Positions 1-12,800 of a DNA stretch of 34,523 nt are shown piece by piece (the first letter of the stretch is position 1; every line of letters begins with the position of its first letter). The DNA comes from Acanthaster planci (lineage: Eukaryota; Echinodermata; Asteroidea; Valvatida; Acanthasteridae). The notes beneath the pieces are model-generated. The model had not been told where the DNA came from, did no database searches, and saw nothing but the letters and a program-made list of their open reading frames with translations. Both the position numbers and the translations under genes were made by a program. The stretch is taken from assembly GCF_001949145.1 (NCBI RefSeq), contig NW_019091393.1, positions 1,128,761 through 1,163,283 on the forward strand, read 5' to 3'.

Positions 1-735
1 ATGGAAATGAGTCACGAGGGCCCTGATTGTCTACGTCACAGATGAAATTGGTCTCGGTGCAAAATTGCTCCCCTTTAATGTAATTTCACACATTTGGATT
101 ACTCCCAAGAACAAAGTAAAAAATGATAAAAAAAACCACCGCAGCGATGAGCCACACAGCGCTGCTGCACGCTAAGCTGGCCCCTATTGAAAAGAGGTCA
201 GCAGCGCACTGTGCCAGGTTCGTGAACAAAAGAAAGTTACACAACACCGCACAATCTGGGCTCTGTTTACAAGGCTGCAGGCCTGGCTGAAATACTCAGG
301 CGTCAATAGATTTTGTCTGTTTTTTAAGGTAGAAATCAGACAGTCCTTTGTGTGGGTGTAAGTGTCCAGTAAGTAAAGATAGGAATTTTTAAAGAATTTT
401 GAAAACAGAAAAAAATGATAATTATCCCACCCGAGCATCATCAACATTGATAACTGCCACCGGCGCGAAGTGGTTAAGACTGAATTACCTGTGATCGACT
501 TACATGGACTTGTAATGGATTCAAATACAACACTGTCAAGAAGTGAGTCCCTGTTAATATTCCTTCCTTCAACAATTGCCATTGGAATTTATCTTTACAA
601 CATTCACACGAAATCTAGACCGGTAGCTCTCCTAACTGGACCAACGGCTGCAGGGTGGAAGAGTTTAAGGTTTGGAGACCCCGTTAGGAATACCCTGGGG
701 ACCAGGACAGAGAAGGTTGCAAGAAGGGCACTCAC
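1..735. other. p85-like intron, no exon seen
   Basis: On the minus strand this follows the donor of exon 9. I looked for the next RhoGAP exon (phase 1, expected to contain a G-x-Y-R-like motif) and found no convincing open frame between splice sites. Intron sequence is the simplest reading. Confidence 0.5.
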
Positions 736-834
736 CGTGATGGCTTTCAATGGCTTCAATGCATTTCATGACCACCGTTGGTGCTGGCTGAGGATGCGAA
801 AACTGCTCCCGTAAATCCATGCCAAAAATGCTCC
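736..834 (-). CDS. PIK3R1-like: p85-like exon 9: start of RhoGAP/BH domain
   Basis: 99 bases, acceptor TTTTGGCAG, donor GTGAGT. Encodes IFGMDLREQF and PAPTVVMKCIEAIESHH, the first helix of a RhoGAP fold. The catalytic arginine region would be in the next exon, which I did not find before base 1. Whether this is an active GAP or a degenerate p85-type BH domain is therefore open. Confidence 0.82.
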
Positions 835-3800
835 CTGCCAAAAAATCATATTACTGAATTTGAGATTCTGGACGTGTTTAAATTAGAGTGCAAGTGATTT
901 CTGACAATGAAAAAAAACAAAAAAACTAGGGTAATATCAAGATTACTATGGTAACCTAGTTCATGCAAGTAAAGAATTCAACGATGCATCTCAGAAATTA
1001 AGCTCAACAGTATAAACAAGAATTGTTTTTGGCCAGGTACGTGTATCTTCAAAACTGTCGCGAAAACTGGTGGTTATTGCTAGACAAGGTGAAACAGAAA
1101 GATGTAGGTCCTTTCTCCCTCAATCTTCACAGTACCTGACACATTTTCAACACTGGAAAGTCTTTGGTTTGCTTCACACTTTGGTAGTCCGGTGGCAGCG
1201 CAGGTTCGGTGACACACCAGATAACAGACTGTAAAAAGGACAAGACAGGTTCAACTTGAGTAAACTGTCAAATGGTACTTTTTGTTTGGAATCTTCCTTG
1301 CGGATACAAGCTTCTAAGGTGACGGCAGACTCTTTGCTCTTAGCATGGAATTGCAGCATGGGGACCAAGACAAGGCTGCACTAGCAAAACAGTCTTTCAC
1401 GCCAGTACTCTGCAGGTTATCAGCGAGGGGTTTTTTCAAAATAGCTGGAGGTTGCAAGTCTAGCCTCCCTTGCAGCAAGTCTAGCCTCTCTTTCAGCTTA
1501 ACTATGCAAAGGGCCCATTGTGTAAAAGACTAGGCAAGCTGTGCAAAAGGTATTAAATCCACATGTTTTTGTTCTGTAGCTGTGGGGACATGCACACGCT
1601 ATTTCACTTATTTAGTGGGAACCGAGAAATGTTATGAGGACAGAGAAATGCCCTCACAACTCGGTCCAAATTTGCCAACAAAGGAAACTGTCCCCTTAAC
1701 CCGGTGAAGGTGTACTGACATATGCGTTTCAGTTGCCTTTTCCCACGGCCTGTGGTCCTACCTGCACACTGGAGGCCTTGATGAGTCATTCCGTACATGA
1801 ATTTCCCGCATTTGCCGCACCACTGTAACGTGGAGAACGTGACTTCTCGGAGAGTGTGCATTTTGGCCGGATACACAGCTGCAAAGATGGGCAAAGTGGG
1901 CATAATTTGACATCTCCTACAGGTGATCACATCATGGTGATCAAAACGTTGAGTGTATGGCACGTTTCTCAATAGAACCATCTTTTTAGTACACAAATAT
2001 GCACCCTTTTTCAACGTGGAAAAATTTCAGATCTTACAGACATTTGCAAAAGTTTAGGACCACCCATACAAAATGTATTATAACTTGAAAAGTTAAATTT
2101 AAACCAATCAAGCATGGCAACGTATGTTTATTTTCAATGTGTAACCTTAGTGTCTTGGTTACACAGCTATTTGACCACATTTCCATGATTTGAAATGTTA
2201 ACAGTTTAGTTTTAGTGTGCCCTCCTTTATTTCCCATTTTTTTTTTACTCTCGCCGCCTTACAGACAAAATGTCTTACAAGACCTGTCTTTGCCAAGAAA
2301 TTCACCCAAATGGATGTGCAGCACTACACTGATGTTATGCACTGCTGTAAAACCATGTTAAGTAATCGTTCAATAGGACAATGTAATACAAGCCCTGTGA
2401 CAGAAACACCAATAAAATTCTAGGTGGTCTTAAACTTTTGGAAATGACTGTACTTTGGCAAACACTTCACCTCACACAAGACACTCCGTCATTTGTGATA
2501 TCCTTGTGTTAAGAAAACTTGAGATGATATCACTCAAGTGGTCCTTGGAAGGAAATAAACAGGCTCACCTTCTTGGAATGACAGCTCCTGCCTGTGGCCC
2601 TGCTGTCTGGACTCTGCGTAGACCAACTCATTACGAGTGTACAAGATACACTGCTGGTTGAAGTCATCTTTAATTCCGATTCCCTACAAAAAGAGACACC
2701 ATTAGAAATTTGGAAATTGCAAATAGATGAAAACAAAAAGGTGACAACATTTGATCAGTGAGAGGCTGTAAATGTCAAAGCTTACTAAGAATCAAAGTAA
2801 CTGGAGTATCTTTTTTCAGGTCATTTTTAACGACATGTTTCTCTCCTTTTTGTGACTCTGAAGGTGTGGAGCTTTGGTTCTCAGAAATTTCTTCTGATTT
2901 TATTTCTACAAATAAAACTACCCCCAACTCAGCGACTGAAAACACAAGGCACATGACATCCACGTAGGAATTATACGTTTTTTTCACAAAGCTGCTGAAT
3001 GCCTGAATTTGCTGGAAAGAGGAAGTTCTTGGCAATACCAGGTTCCTGCCCAACATGTCAAATGTACATGTATCCTGATTCTCAGCTGATTTTCACTATG
3101 GAATTCTGCTCAGTGGCTCTGTGAGTTTCGATTGTTACAGGCAATGCTTTGCTTGTGCCAAGAAGAAGGAAAATAATTTCTGTGGAATCTATCTTACGTC
3201 TAGTGACTCTTGATTGATGTTGATCAGCTGCTGTCCATCAATTTGATGTTTCCTGAAGAGATCGGCGTAGCGGTAGAGATGTGTGACCGCCATCCAATTT
3301 AAGACATCCTCTATCGACCACTTGGAGACAGGCTACAAATGATGGTGTGTGGAAAAAGTTCACTTTCACATCAAATAATTTGCCTTTGCTGCACACTATG
3401 CGAATAGCCTTTCCAGAAAACGAAGACAGATTTTCAACAGTCTTCAAAACTAATCATCACTTGATGAGAAAACACAATCAATGTTCCCGATTAGATATTT
3501 CAGAGAAATTTGAATTATGTCTGGTATCCTGAGTACGTAACCTTTACACATTCAGACTTGAATATGTCAGACTTCATGAGTTGTGACTAGATTATATGAT
3601 TTTGTGGTAAGCCTCGTGGAATCACTCTCAAGGTCTGGAACAGTGTGCTGTTTCTAATGTGGTTTAGGTAACTAAGCAACCACCAGTCCCAAAAAAATGC
3701 AACATGGCTACAGCATCTGTAGTTGAAATGTGTCAGGTATGGAAGAAAAGCGTAACTCTTCATTCACAATCTAACCCTCCCACGTCAGAGGTAACTTGCG

Positions 3801-6800
3801 TGACCTTTGACCTCACCATGTCTCTAGTAGTCTGTATGTAGCCACTGCGCTGCTTGTCACATTCGACATTGGCAGCATACAGCCCACACATCTTGTGATA
3901 CACAAAGTTGCAGTCTTGGCATTGCGAGGCTATCTTCCCGGAACCCCAGATGTAGTCGTTGCCTGAGATACAAGCAAAGAAAAAAAAAACCACTGAATCT
4001 GAAACAACCACTTACTGATGACATCATGCTGTACAGCCTGCTGAAGGTTCTTGTTATAAAACGGAGTCCAATCAATTTTAAGCGCAACATCTCTTAAGGA
4101 TTACTGGATTACTGGAGGTCGACACAGGTTCATGTGACAATGATTTATTAAAGATTCAGTAGCAATCTGGCTGCATAGAAGGTTGTCAAATCATGTGATT
4201 TATGGTAAACCTACATGTAGTGACAAAAGAGTAGAGGTGTAGAGTGATGGTGATTAGCGAAACTGACTCAGGTTGTGTCCGAAACGGGCTGCTAGAGCTA
4301 CGGCTATGTCTACATGTATTGTCTGTATATCTACACATATTTCCCAATGGAGTGAAGACCTAGACCTAGCTGTAGACAGCAGATTTGGATGCAGCCTCAG
4401 CATTAGTCAAACAGAAATAAGCCTAAATGTGCCTTGATTGAAGCAGGTTGCCTCAAATTATGGTAAAACACAAACGACACTGTGCTTACAATGCTGACAC
4501 AACATGGGAGTGACTAAACCTTTGTCAAAGAGCACATGGCCTTCTGGGGAGCCTGAAACAAGAGAACAGAAAAAAATGCTAGAGTTACATTTCACTGATT
4601 CTGAAATAAAGGGTCATAATGATGTTAGGCAAGTACATTAGATTTGCTGCACCATGGAGAATGTCTTTTGTGACACAGGGTTGGCTCTGGAAGGAGCCAC
4701 TAGTGAAAATGTCTTGATGTCTCAAACAATCCCTTCCGTTGATCTTCAGGAGCAATGTTGCTAGCAAGTGTCAGACAATTTCTCAACAGTTTACTGATAA
4801 AATACAGTAGACAGCATCTTTTGAAGAGGACAAGTGACATCTTGGCAGACACTCCTTTCCCCTTTTCATTCTACTTCTTCAAAGCTCAGCTTCATTACCA
4901 TTTCGGTCCACATGTTGAGCTCCACAAGGTCAAAGGTTTCACTGATGAAACAACCTGGGAATTCTCATCAATCTGGCCTTGTTTTTGAAAAGGTGCTTCT
5001 ATAGCAGAGGAGGAAGCGGTATGGAGCCAGAACAGGATTTCAATTCCTGCCCCAAGGAGGTTCAGAAAATGTTAAAGCAGACTTTCCAATTCTAAAAAAA
5101 GGTTAGTGGAAAATGGAATCCTATTTATTTAGCTCTTGAAGGTCCCTTCACCAAGCACAGCTGATGGTAGCAAGCCTATTAACTGTCACTATATGGGTAC
5201 TGCAGATATAGGATATCAAACCAAGTATCATTTAACCTCAAAATTTGATTTGTAAATACACCTGCATGTGTACCTCAGACAGTCTCCCTATTCAACAACG
5301 CGAAGCCTGACCATGTATTAACATGGTCCATGTTTTTCATGTCCCTGTCACATCTGACATACAATTTTGTGAGTTCAGAACAGATTTTCTACATGTAATT
5401 TTCAAGTGTGACCAATTAACGCAAATTGCTTGCCAAGCAAACAGTAATAGTAAATCAATTTTGGTGATATTTCCTTGTCAAATAACAAAGGTCAGATGTA
5501 ACAGGGGCACAAAAATGTCACACTTTTGGACCCCTAATTTCTGGAATTATCAACCTGTAACTACAAGTACCACGTGCACTAGTACAAGGTCACAATCAAT
5601 TGCCATGTTCACAAACCAGTCTTTAAAACCACGTACATGTACATGTACGTTTATGTATGTGATCAGCAGTCTTTGAGAGTACCATGCGACAAATTCTATG
5701 CATTTATTTTTCTAATTTCTTTCCAAATCTGTCAGAAATGTTTCAATCTTTTGGTGTAAACTTATCCTCCTATGACCACTTGACACAGAACACACTTTAC
5801 TTCAAAATGGCTCTGGGCTCGAATGGATGGAACCGAATTTCACACTACACGTACATGTCCTTGGGGCAGACATTTGTGGGCACTAACTTGCAATTGCGAA
5901 CCCATGCTCAAATATTTGGTGCCTGACTTCGGAGAAACTCCCCTAAAAATTTGAAAAAAAAGAAAAAAAGATTGCATTTCAACTGCACCAGTTGAATACT
6001 TCCTGGTTTGTTCCTGTTTCCTGCAAGCATGCTAAGGCAACCAAACACTGGTAGGTGGTGTAAATACATGTATCATCATGCACTTTCAGGCATGAATGTA
6101 GGTTAAATACAACGCCATACATACATGTACATACAGTGTGCATGTACGCTTGTGTGAAAGCATTCAAATCAAAAGTGGCCACGTATTTCCTTGTTACAGT
6201 CAGCATATTATTGTGGTCCAGGACAGCTGCTGAGCATGTTCCTGTAGGCCAGATTTTGAGGGTTGCCATGCCAAATACTCGCTGGCACGGCCTTCTGCGA
6301 CTGAGTTTAAATTCTTGAGAGCCCACTTTTCTCCCACATTGGGGGCATTTCTTTTGTTGGATACTGTAGGATTCACAGGTCACAAGATTTTCTGAAATTG
6401 TATTGTTTTCAATGAAATCAGCTTGGATCTCCAACTATCCAGAACTGTGCTGACTATCACCATGTGTTTTTGTACTTGGATAAAAATCAAGACATAAAGT
6501 ACGTGGCTAGGCTCCGCAGTCCTGAATCTGTCAAACTTAATTTCAAGCTGGTGACATTTCAGGAGATTTCAGGCAGTTTTTACAATGTACATTTTGACTA
6601 AGCTAATAAAAACTCTCAAAAATCACATCTGAGTTTTTTCCGTTCGCTATGAGATTCACCTTTGTTATCATAGCCTTAATATACACGACATAAAACATTT
6701 TTCACTCAAGTTTGATTCATATTCACAAGCCTGGTCAAGTGGTCATTAACTGCACACATTATTGTATTGTATGTACTAATTTTTCTCATATGATGACTTC

Positions 6801-9800
6801 TCTTCAGGGAAACAGAGGTTATTTCAGAGCAAGCTTGGGAACAAGTTATACATTCAAGTGCAAAATTCAAAAACAGAGGATGGCACATTTTCACTCTTAA
6901 TCTACAGGTACAAGAGATGGAGATGTGGGCAAGCCCTCACAAGAGACAAAAAAAGTACAGTAGGGCTGCCAAGTGCAAACTTTGAGTAGGAGTTTAAAGT
7001 GAGAATTTGGCACAAACAAGTACCAAGCCCCGATCTGCTCCGAGCCGAACAAAAGAGGGTGAGTTTTTTTGGTACTCACCGTGTAGGTGCGCGTTTATAA
7101 TGGAGATCTATCGTGCATTTGATGCAGAACGTGCTGAGTACGCGTAACAAATTCATTCCTTAACGTATGGTCTCTGTGTACAAGCAGAACGCGTGCCAGA
7201 ACCCGCTTGGAAACTTACAACTATCTGTATTTCTTTTGCCGCTTCAGGGTACACTTCAACTCGGGGCAGATAGTGTGAGCTTGGGGACTCGCTTACAAAG
7301 AGGCCTGACAACTTTTGGATTATAGACGCTATGTGGTACAATCTGAGGTGATTTCTGACCACTTCAGGCCATTTTTTTTGAGCAAAAAATAATCATTCTC
7401 AGTTATTTTAGGCTAAGAAATTCCATGTCAGCTGGAAAGCGTAAGTAGAACCTGAAATGTGTGAGCTTCATGCTCAGTATGTGAGAGTTCGCGGTCCATC
7501 AGGGTGTGACATTTTCAAAATTGTCCCAATTATTCAGTGCCTCAAAATGCCTGGCACCTGTTTACTTGGTACAGTGGCATGCTTAAGATGCTTTCATTAC
7601 AGGCAGTATTGGTAATGACAGTTGGTGGATGATCAAGAGTCATGCGGGATGTGGCCCATTGTCTAATCCAAGACAGTCCTGTCCAGTGCCATTGGACAGA
7701 CGGGGTGACTCAAGTTGATCCTAGCTACATGCAAGGCCTTCTGGTCTGCCCAGTAAATACATGTTCCCAGGAAATTTGGGTCCAATGACATAGGGCTCAA
7801 GCTACAGAACTTTCACAGTGGATTCCTTCAAAAGCATGTAAGTCCTTTGTTTACCCTTATTTTCTATCAATGTTTTATGCTAATACAAATTTTAATATTC
7901 ATGAGGAATACTGTGATGTCATTAATCAGGCAAAAGATCTCATCTACATATAAGAGATGCTCGAGCACAGAGAAGTGGCTGATATTTTACTTCGCCAAAA
8001 TAAACAAAATTTTTGTCTCTTAACGTACATAAACTCCTCATATTCTTGGGCACTTTTCTTGAGAAAAATCTCTAAATTGGACCGACATATTATGCAGTTA
8101 ACAATGGCACTTACACGTACATGTACACAGTGTCAGTGGTTGGGTTAAGTAACTCTACTTCTGTCAAACTACCACAAAACCTAACACTGAACGCTGATGA
8201 TTCAAAAAGCAAAGGCCATAGGCTAAAGCAGTGTTTCAACAAAAGCCACTGTCACAATAAGTAGCTATCCAAACCCCTCCATGAACCGTGAAATCTCATG
8301 AACGGCGAATTTCCTGCAAACATGGAAAAAGGTTAAACATGTCAAAGGGGGTAAATTTCCATTTCTGTTCTGTTCTGTTCAATTAAGGAACAGAAACGTG
8401 CGGCCGCAAATGTACACCAATGGCAATGGCATAGGTACAGAAAATGTCAATGCTGTTGACAGTAAATTGATCTCTGATTTCTTTTGAAATCAGGGATGGT
8501 ACACGAATGTGTTGTATCATTCCAAGCATGAAACAGTTTCAGTCTTGTGTGTGCGACGAGAACTATTCAACAACTTGGGTCGCGGTTGTTTCTGAGGACA
8601 TCCCCCCCCAACATTACATGCAATTTGCAAATTTTGACAAGAGAATTGCCGCAAGATTTGGACAGTCACCAGGAAATGAAACACCTGTTCATATCCTTGC
8701 AAGGCAATAAAACAGGTGTCATGTTGGTGGGCATGTACACTGTACATGCGTGAACATGAACAACAACCTACTGGTACAAGGAAACTTCTCCCTACATGTA
8801 GTTTGTAGTATTCAGCGAAACATTCCCAATGAACAGATTTACATAAATAATAAATGGTCGTAGAGACATGGCTCCAGAGTTTGGTTTGTGTTTTCCTCTG
8901 TAAGCTTGAAGAGGCAGGGTCAGGCATAAAAAATCATTGTGCGACATGTACAAGTTGAAACTCCTGTGTATTAAGAAAAGTTGGCTATATATCACTTCCT
9001 TTCCAAGTAATGCAATTTACGAGAACAGCTTCACAACTAAGTCAGAGAGCATCCCCGTTGAACATCTACTTGTACAATAACATAACTACTGAAACAAAAC
9101 TAGCGATGGGTTTTCCAAGAATATGCATCCATAGCAATTCAAGAGAAAGTTAACATTTGAAGGATAACATGCTTTCAACTGTGGAGTATGAAATGACACC
9201 TTGAGCATGCTAGTTTCTCCAATTACAATGCAACTTGAGAGAACGAGCCAGAGGTTGCTTGGCTTCTCAAAACAAAGAAAGGACATGCAGTTCTAAAATG
9301 AATTAAGCCAAGGTTTATTACTCTGAGCTTGCATCTGTCGTTCACCATGATCACTTGTTCTTTCCACTCAAAGCCAGCGGCCTTTAAATAATAAAGTACT
9401 TGTAAGTTGCTTCCACAGGTACACTGTATTTTGTCCATGAATTTAAATGACTTTATGGTCTAATTTGCTTTTCACTCTGACATTTCTTGAAAGTTCCTTG
9501 GCTGACAAAATACTGGAAGTTTCATAGTGTGAGTTCTCAGTATCAATTTGTTATTATCTTTAGAAATACATGTACATGCATTAGGTTTCCATTGTCTCGT
9601 TATCTTGAAGAACCTTGGGCTTCCGTGTGCACACACGCAGAAAGGTTAGGGTTGACCCTTGGATTTGAGAAGACTTTCTGTCAATGCCGCCACCAGAATT
9701 ATATACCATTTCTACCAGTACATTGTAACATTCAGCCTCAGGATATGCAAGCAACTTGGATGCCACTTCATCCAATACAGGCCTTGCGTGGTAGCCATCT

Positions 9801-12800
9801 TGCAGGGCAGTTTTTTTGTTCCACAGGGAACCCTCCTTTGTGCATACCCTGTGGAACAAAAGCACTGGCCTGCAAGATGGCAGCCATTTAAACCCTCTAA
9901 AGTGTGTTGTGATTTGCCAATAAGGTCTTTGAGAGGGGTGAATGTTGCCACAAGAGCTAGGTTTTGTCCTCAGATAGGTCCAAAGCAGTTAGAGAACTCT
10001 TGTTCTCATATTGGTCTACACAAGTTCTAAAAGATCCCTCATGTTGTTGGAATACAAGCTGTTCTATGAACTGCCTACTACATTCAACTTTATCCCGAAC
10101 TGTGTCTATCTGTCCTGACATGCCTGAGTTGAAGTGCACCCTAACCAGCGAAAGAAAGACAGACAGGATTCTTGCACACATTCAGTGTGCATGGGAAGAC
10201 CATACATTCCAGGATAAATTCATTACGCATACTTGGCGTGCTCCGCATCAAAGGCGCATAAACTTGACACCTATGGGGTAAGTTCAAATCAAAGGACTGT
10301 CAATTTCACTTAAACACATGCCCTCTTTTGTTCCCTGCTCAGAGTGGGCACTGCCAACAATGTAATCACTGAAATGGAAAGCCCACATTGTCATGTTAAT
10401 GAAGGTTCCTTGTTATGCTAAGTGTCACTGAAGCGGATAATGCAGTGGTTATCCCATGCTGAAAGTACATGTGGAAGAAATGAGTGGAATACATGTATAC
10501 ATGTACATCGCAAAGAGGAAATCACCGAGAGAAATGGCATACACTACATGTACATGTACAATACTGTCTGACCCTTTTTTTCCATATTCTTGCCACAAGG
10601 GAAATGGTACTTGGAGGTATCATCTTTTTCAGCAAAGTTAGTAAAAAGACATCAAGTAGGAGAAGTTTTCTCTTTGACAAAAAAGGGGGAAAAAAGTGTC
10701 TTTTCATTTCAACAACATGCTCTGATGATTCTAAATTACCTAGTTGAAAACATGTTTGGTGGAATAAGGAAATTACAAAGTGGTTAACACCTCACTGCAC
10801 AATGCTGCAAGCAACAAGAAAGCACCAGAGGATCAACTGGCGCTGATGCTGAAAATTATGAACGTTGTCCAAAGTGGCTTTGATGTTAGAGGTAGTGTAA
10901 GTGTGAAAGGCATCCTGGCAAGAAATGTCTCTTGACCCACCAAATGTCCTCTTATGCTTAAACTCTATTCAAATCCGTCGAGCATAATGTGTAGTTGACA
11001 CTGTCCGTGGGCCAATTTCATGGAGCTGCTTAAGCACAAAATATGCTTAAGCAGGAAAAAACTTTGCTTAATAAACAAAGGTTACCAGCTCAAACTCTGA
11101 TTGTCATGCTAACCCCCAAAGAAAAAACTAAATACAATCCCCAAACAATATACATCACATGGAGTTTTGGCTGGTTACCTGATTAATCAAGTAAGGTTTT
11201 CTCTCGCTTAAGCAAATTTTGTGCTTAAGCAGCTCTATGAAATTGGCCCCATGTCAGCAGGCAAAGTCTTGTAGTTCATAATTTCAGCCACTTTGAGACA
11301 CTTGCAACTGAAGTATGTAATACTTAATCTCCCAGAATCAATGATCTAAACGGCAAAGCTGACTTCATCTACAGAATCAGGGAAACTCTTGAAAAAAGCG
11401 ATCACGTACTTGTACTTCCACACTTGCTATTCTTTCAAAGTGGAACACCACATCCCAAATTTTAGGCAGCCTGACTTTTCCAGAAAAAAGGCAACTAATC
11501 CTGTTAATTGATTGTGCATTTAGCTTTGGTTTTAGTTCCAAGTTGTGGACAGCACCAAAAGCCAGAGGACCATGAGAATATTACAGGTTAAGTTTGTTTT
11601 TGAGATTAGTTGGTCCAAGACACCGGGAATAAAACTTGTATACGATACCAGTTGAGCGAGTCCGAATCTGCCTTTCAAACTGTGCTTGCAACAACCCTGA
11701 TAACCTCTTCTTGCGGGCGAGAGGGGACGGGGCCATAGTGGATTGGACATGGGACGCAGTCGATGCACTGAGGTGAATAGATTTGGGCTGGTGTTGCCTT
11801 TTCTCACTGAGCAAAGGGCCTGTGTGAATGCCCACAAGTCCAAGTTAACCAAAGAAACACATCTATTCCCTTCAAAACCCTTCTCTGGAATATCGCCAGT
11901 GAGCTTATGAATATTCATCACTGTGTAATTAATATTAATGACCTGAAACACATCAAGAGCACAACATTTCATCTTTGACAATTGATGCCAATCACAATTT
12001 GCTTGAAAAGTTTAGCAGAGACAACAGGACATTGGCCTGCGCACGACATGCAGTGATCAAACTTTTGAAGGCCAGCAAAGGCCAAGTAGAGTCAGATGGG
12101 CTTCCATACCACTCAATATTCCTTTAACCCTAACACTCCTCAGTCCTCCAACAGGTGAAGGATTGAGGAGGGTTAGGGTTAACAGGGCAGCAAATGTCTA
12201 CAGTTCACCAACACTTATGCATGTCAACAAGGTTCCAAGATCACTGTTACTTCATATGCAGACCACACTCAAAACCAACACCCTGAACCTAACCTGAGGT
12301 TTGAAACGGGGCCGTGCTGATCATTGGAGAAATGGTTATTCTATCTATTATTAAATGTTAAAATATTTATTTTTAAAGTCAAACATTTGGCTGAGAAAAT
12401 CAATGAAATAGAATAGGGACAAATTGAACTACAAGTTAGTAGTTTGCCTTTTTAATTGTATTTTAAATTGCACTTTACAAGACGTAATGCACAAACTTGC
12501 TGAATGGATTCGTCCAACAATGACAAATTTCCCTTTAAGCTTTCCTTTTTTCACTTTATGTAATAATGATTATGCATAGTTTGTTTCTCCTCTTGTAGGA
12601 ATTTGTTTTATTTGATCGTATGGAAGGTTGCATATTAATCTATTCAGATATTCTAATCAACTCGGCCTGAGTTTGAGGATACATGTACTTACAATTTACC
12701 AAGGCAGTTCAGTTTTAGACTGGAAGTATGCCAACTGATGTTTCTGTGACGTACCTCAAAAAAAACTGAATAATGATCCAACTTGAGCCTTCGAGACTAA

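Larger units (their letters stand above)
4553..11648. other. Large p85-like intron 2, about 7.1 kb
   Basis: Lies between the linker exon and the first C1 exon. It holds a 9793-9883 hairpin, a 10.9-11.3 kb foldback element, and several TACATGTA runs (for example near 5640, 10495 and 10548). Short open frames here are scattered and lack a consistent splice frame. Exon-like scraps at 7080-7350 and 6250-6345 were weighed and not accepted. Confidence 0.55.

Noticed and set aside
2775-3056. 93-residue minus-strand open frame rich in Lys, Glu and Ser between the two SAM exons.
   Set aside because: Exons 5 and 6 join in phase to make an intact SAM domain, and inserting this would break it. Treated as intron sequence.
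6250-6345. Minus-strand frame with CPQC and a second open frame (for example EYLAWQPSKSGLQEH), possibly a zinc-finger exon.
   Set aside because: No donor with the phase needed by neighbours; one C-x2-C pair without further ligands is weak evidence.
7153-7350. Exon-like frame on the minus strand (YLPRVEVYPEAAKEIQIV) followed by a GTAAGT donor, with a possible tiny partner exon near 7080-7110 ending in GTGAGT.
   Set aside because: The first piece enters in phase 1 but leaves in phase 0. Only a 28-base partner with a poor acceptor would restore the p85 frame, and no domain is recognisable. Direct joining of 11649 to 4552 already fits.
9085-10281. Cluster of overlapping open frames of 60-134 codons on both strands.
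   Set aside because: They overlap each other and the hairpin at 9793, show no domain and lack consistent splice phase; intron sequence of the p85-like gene.
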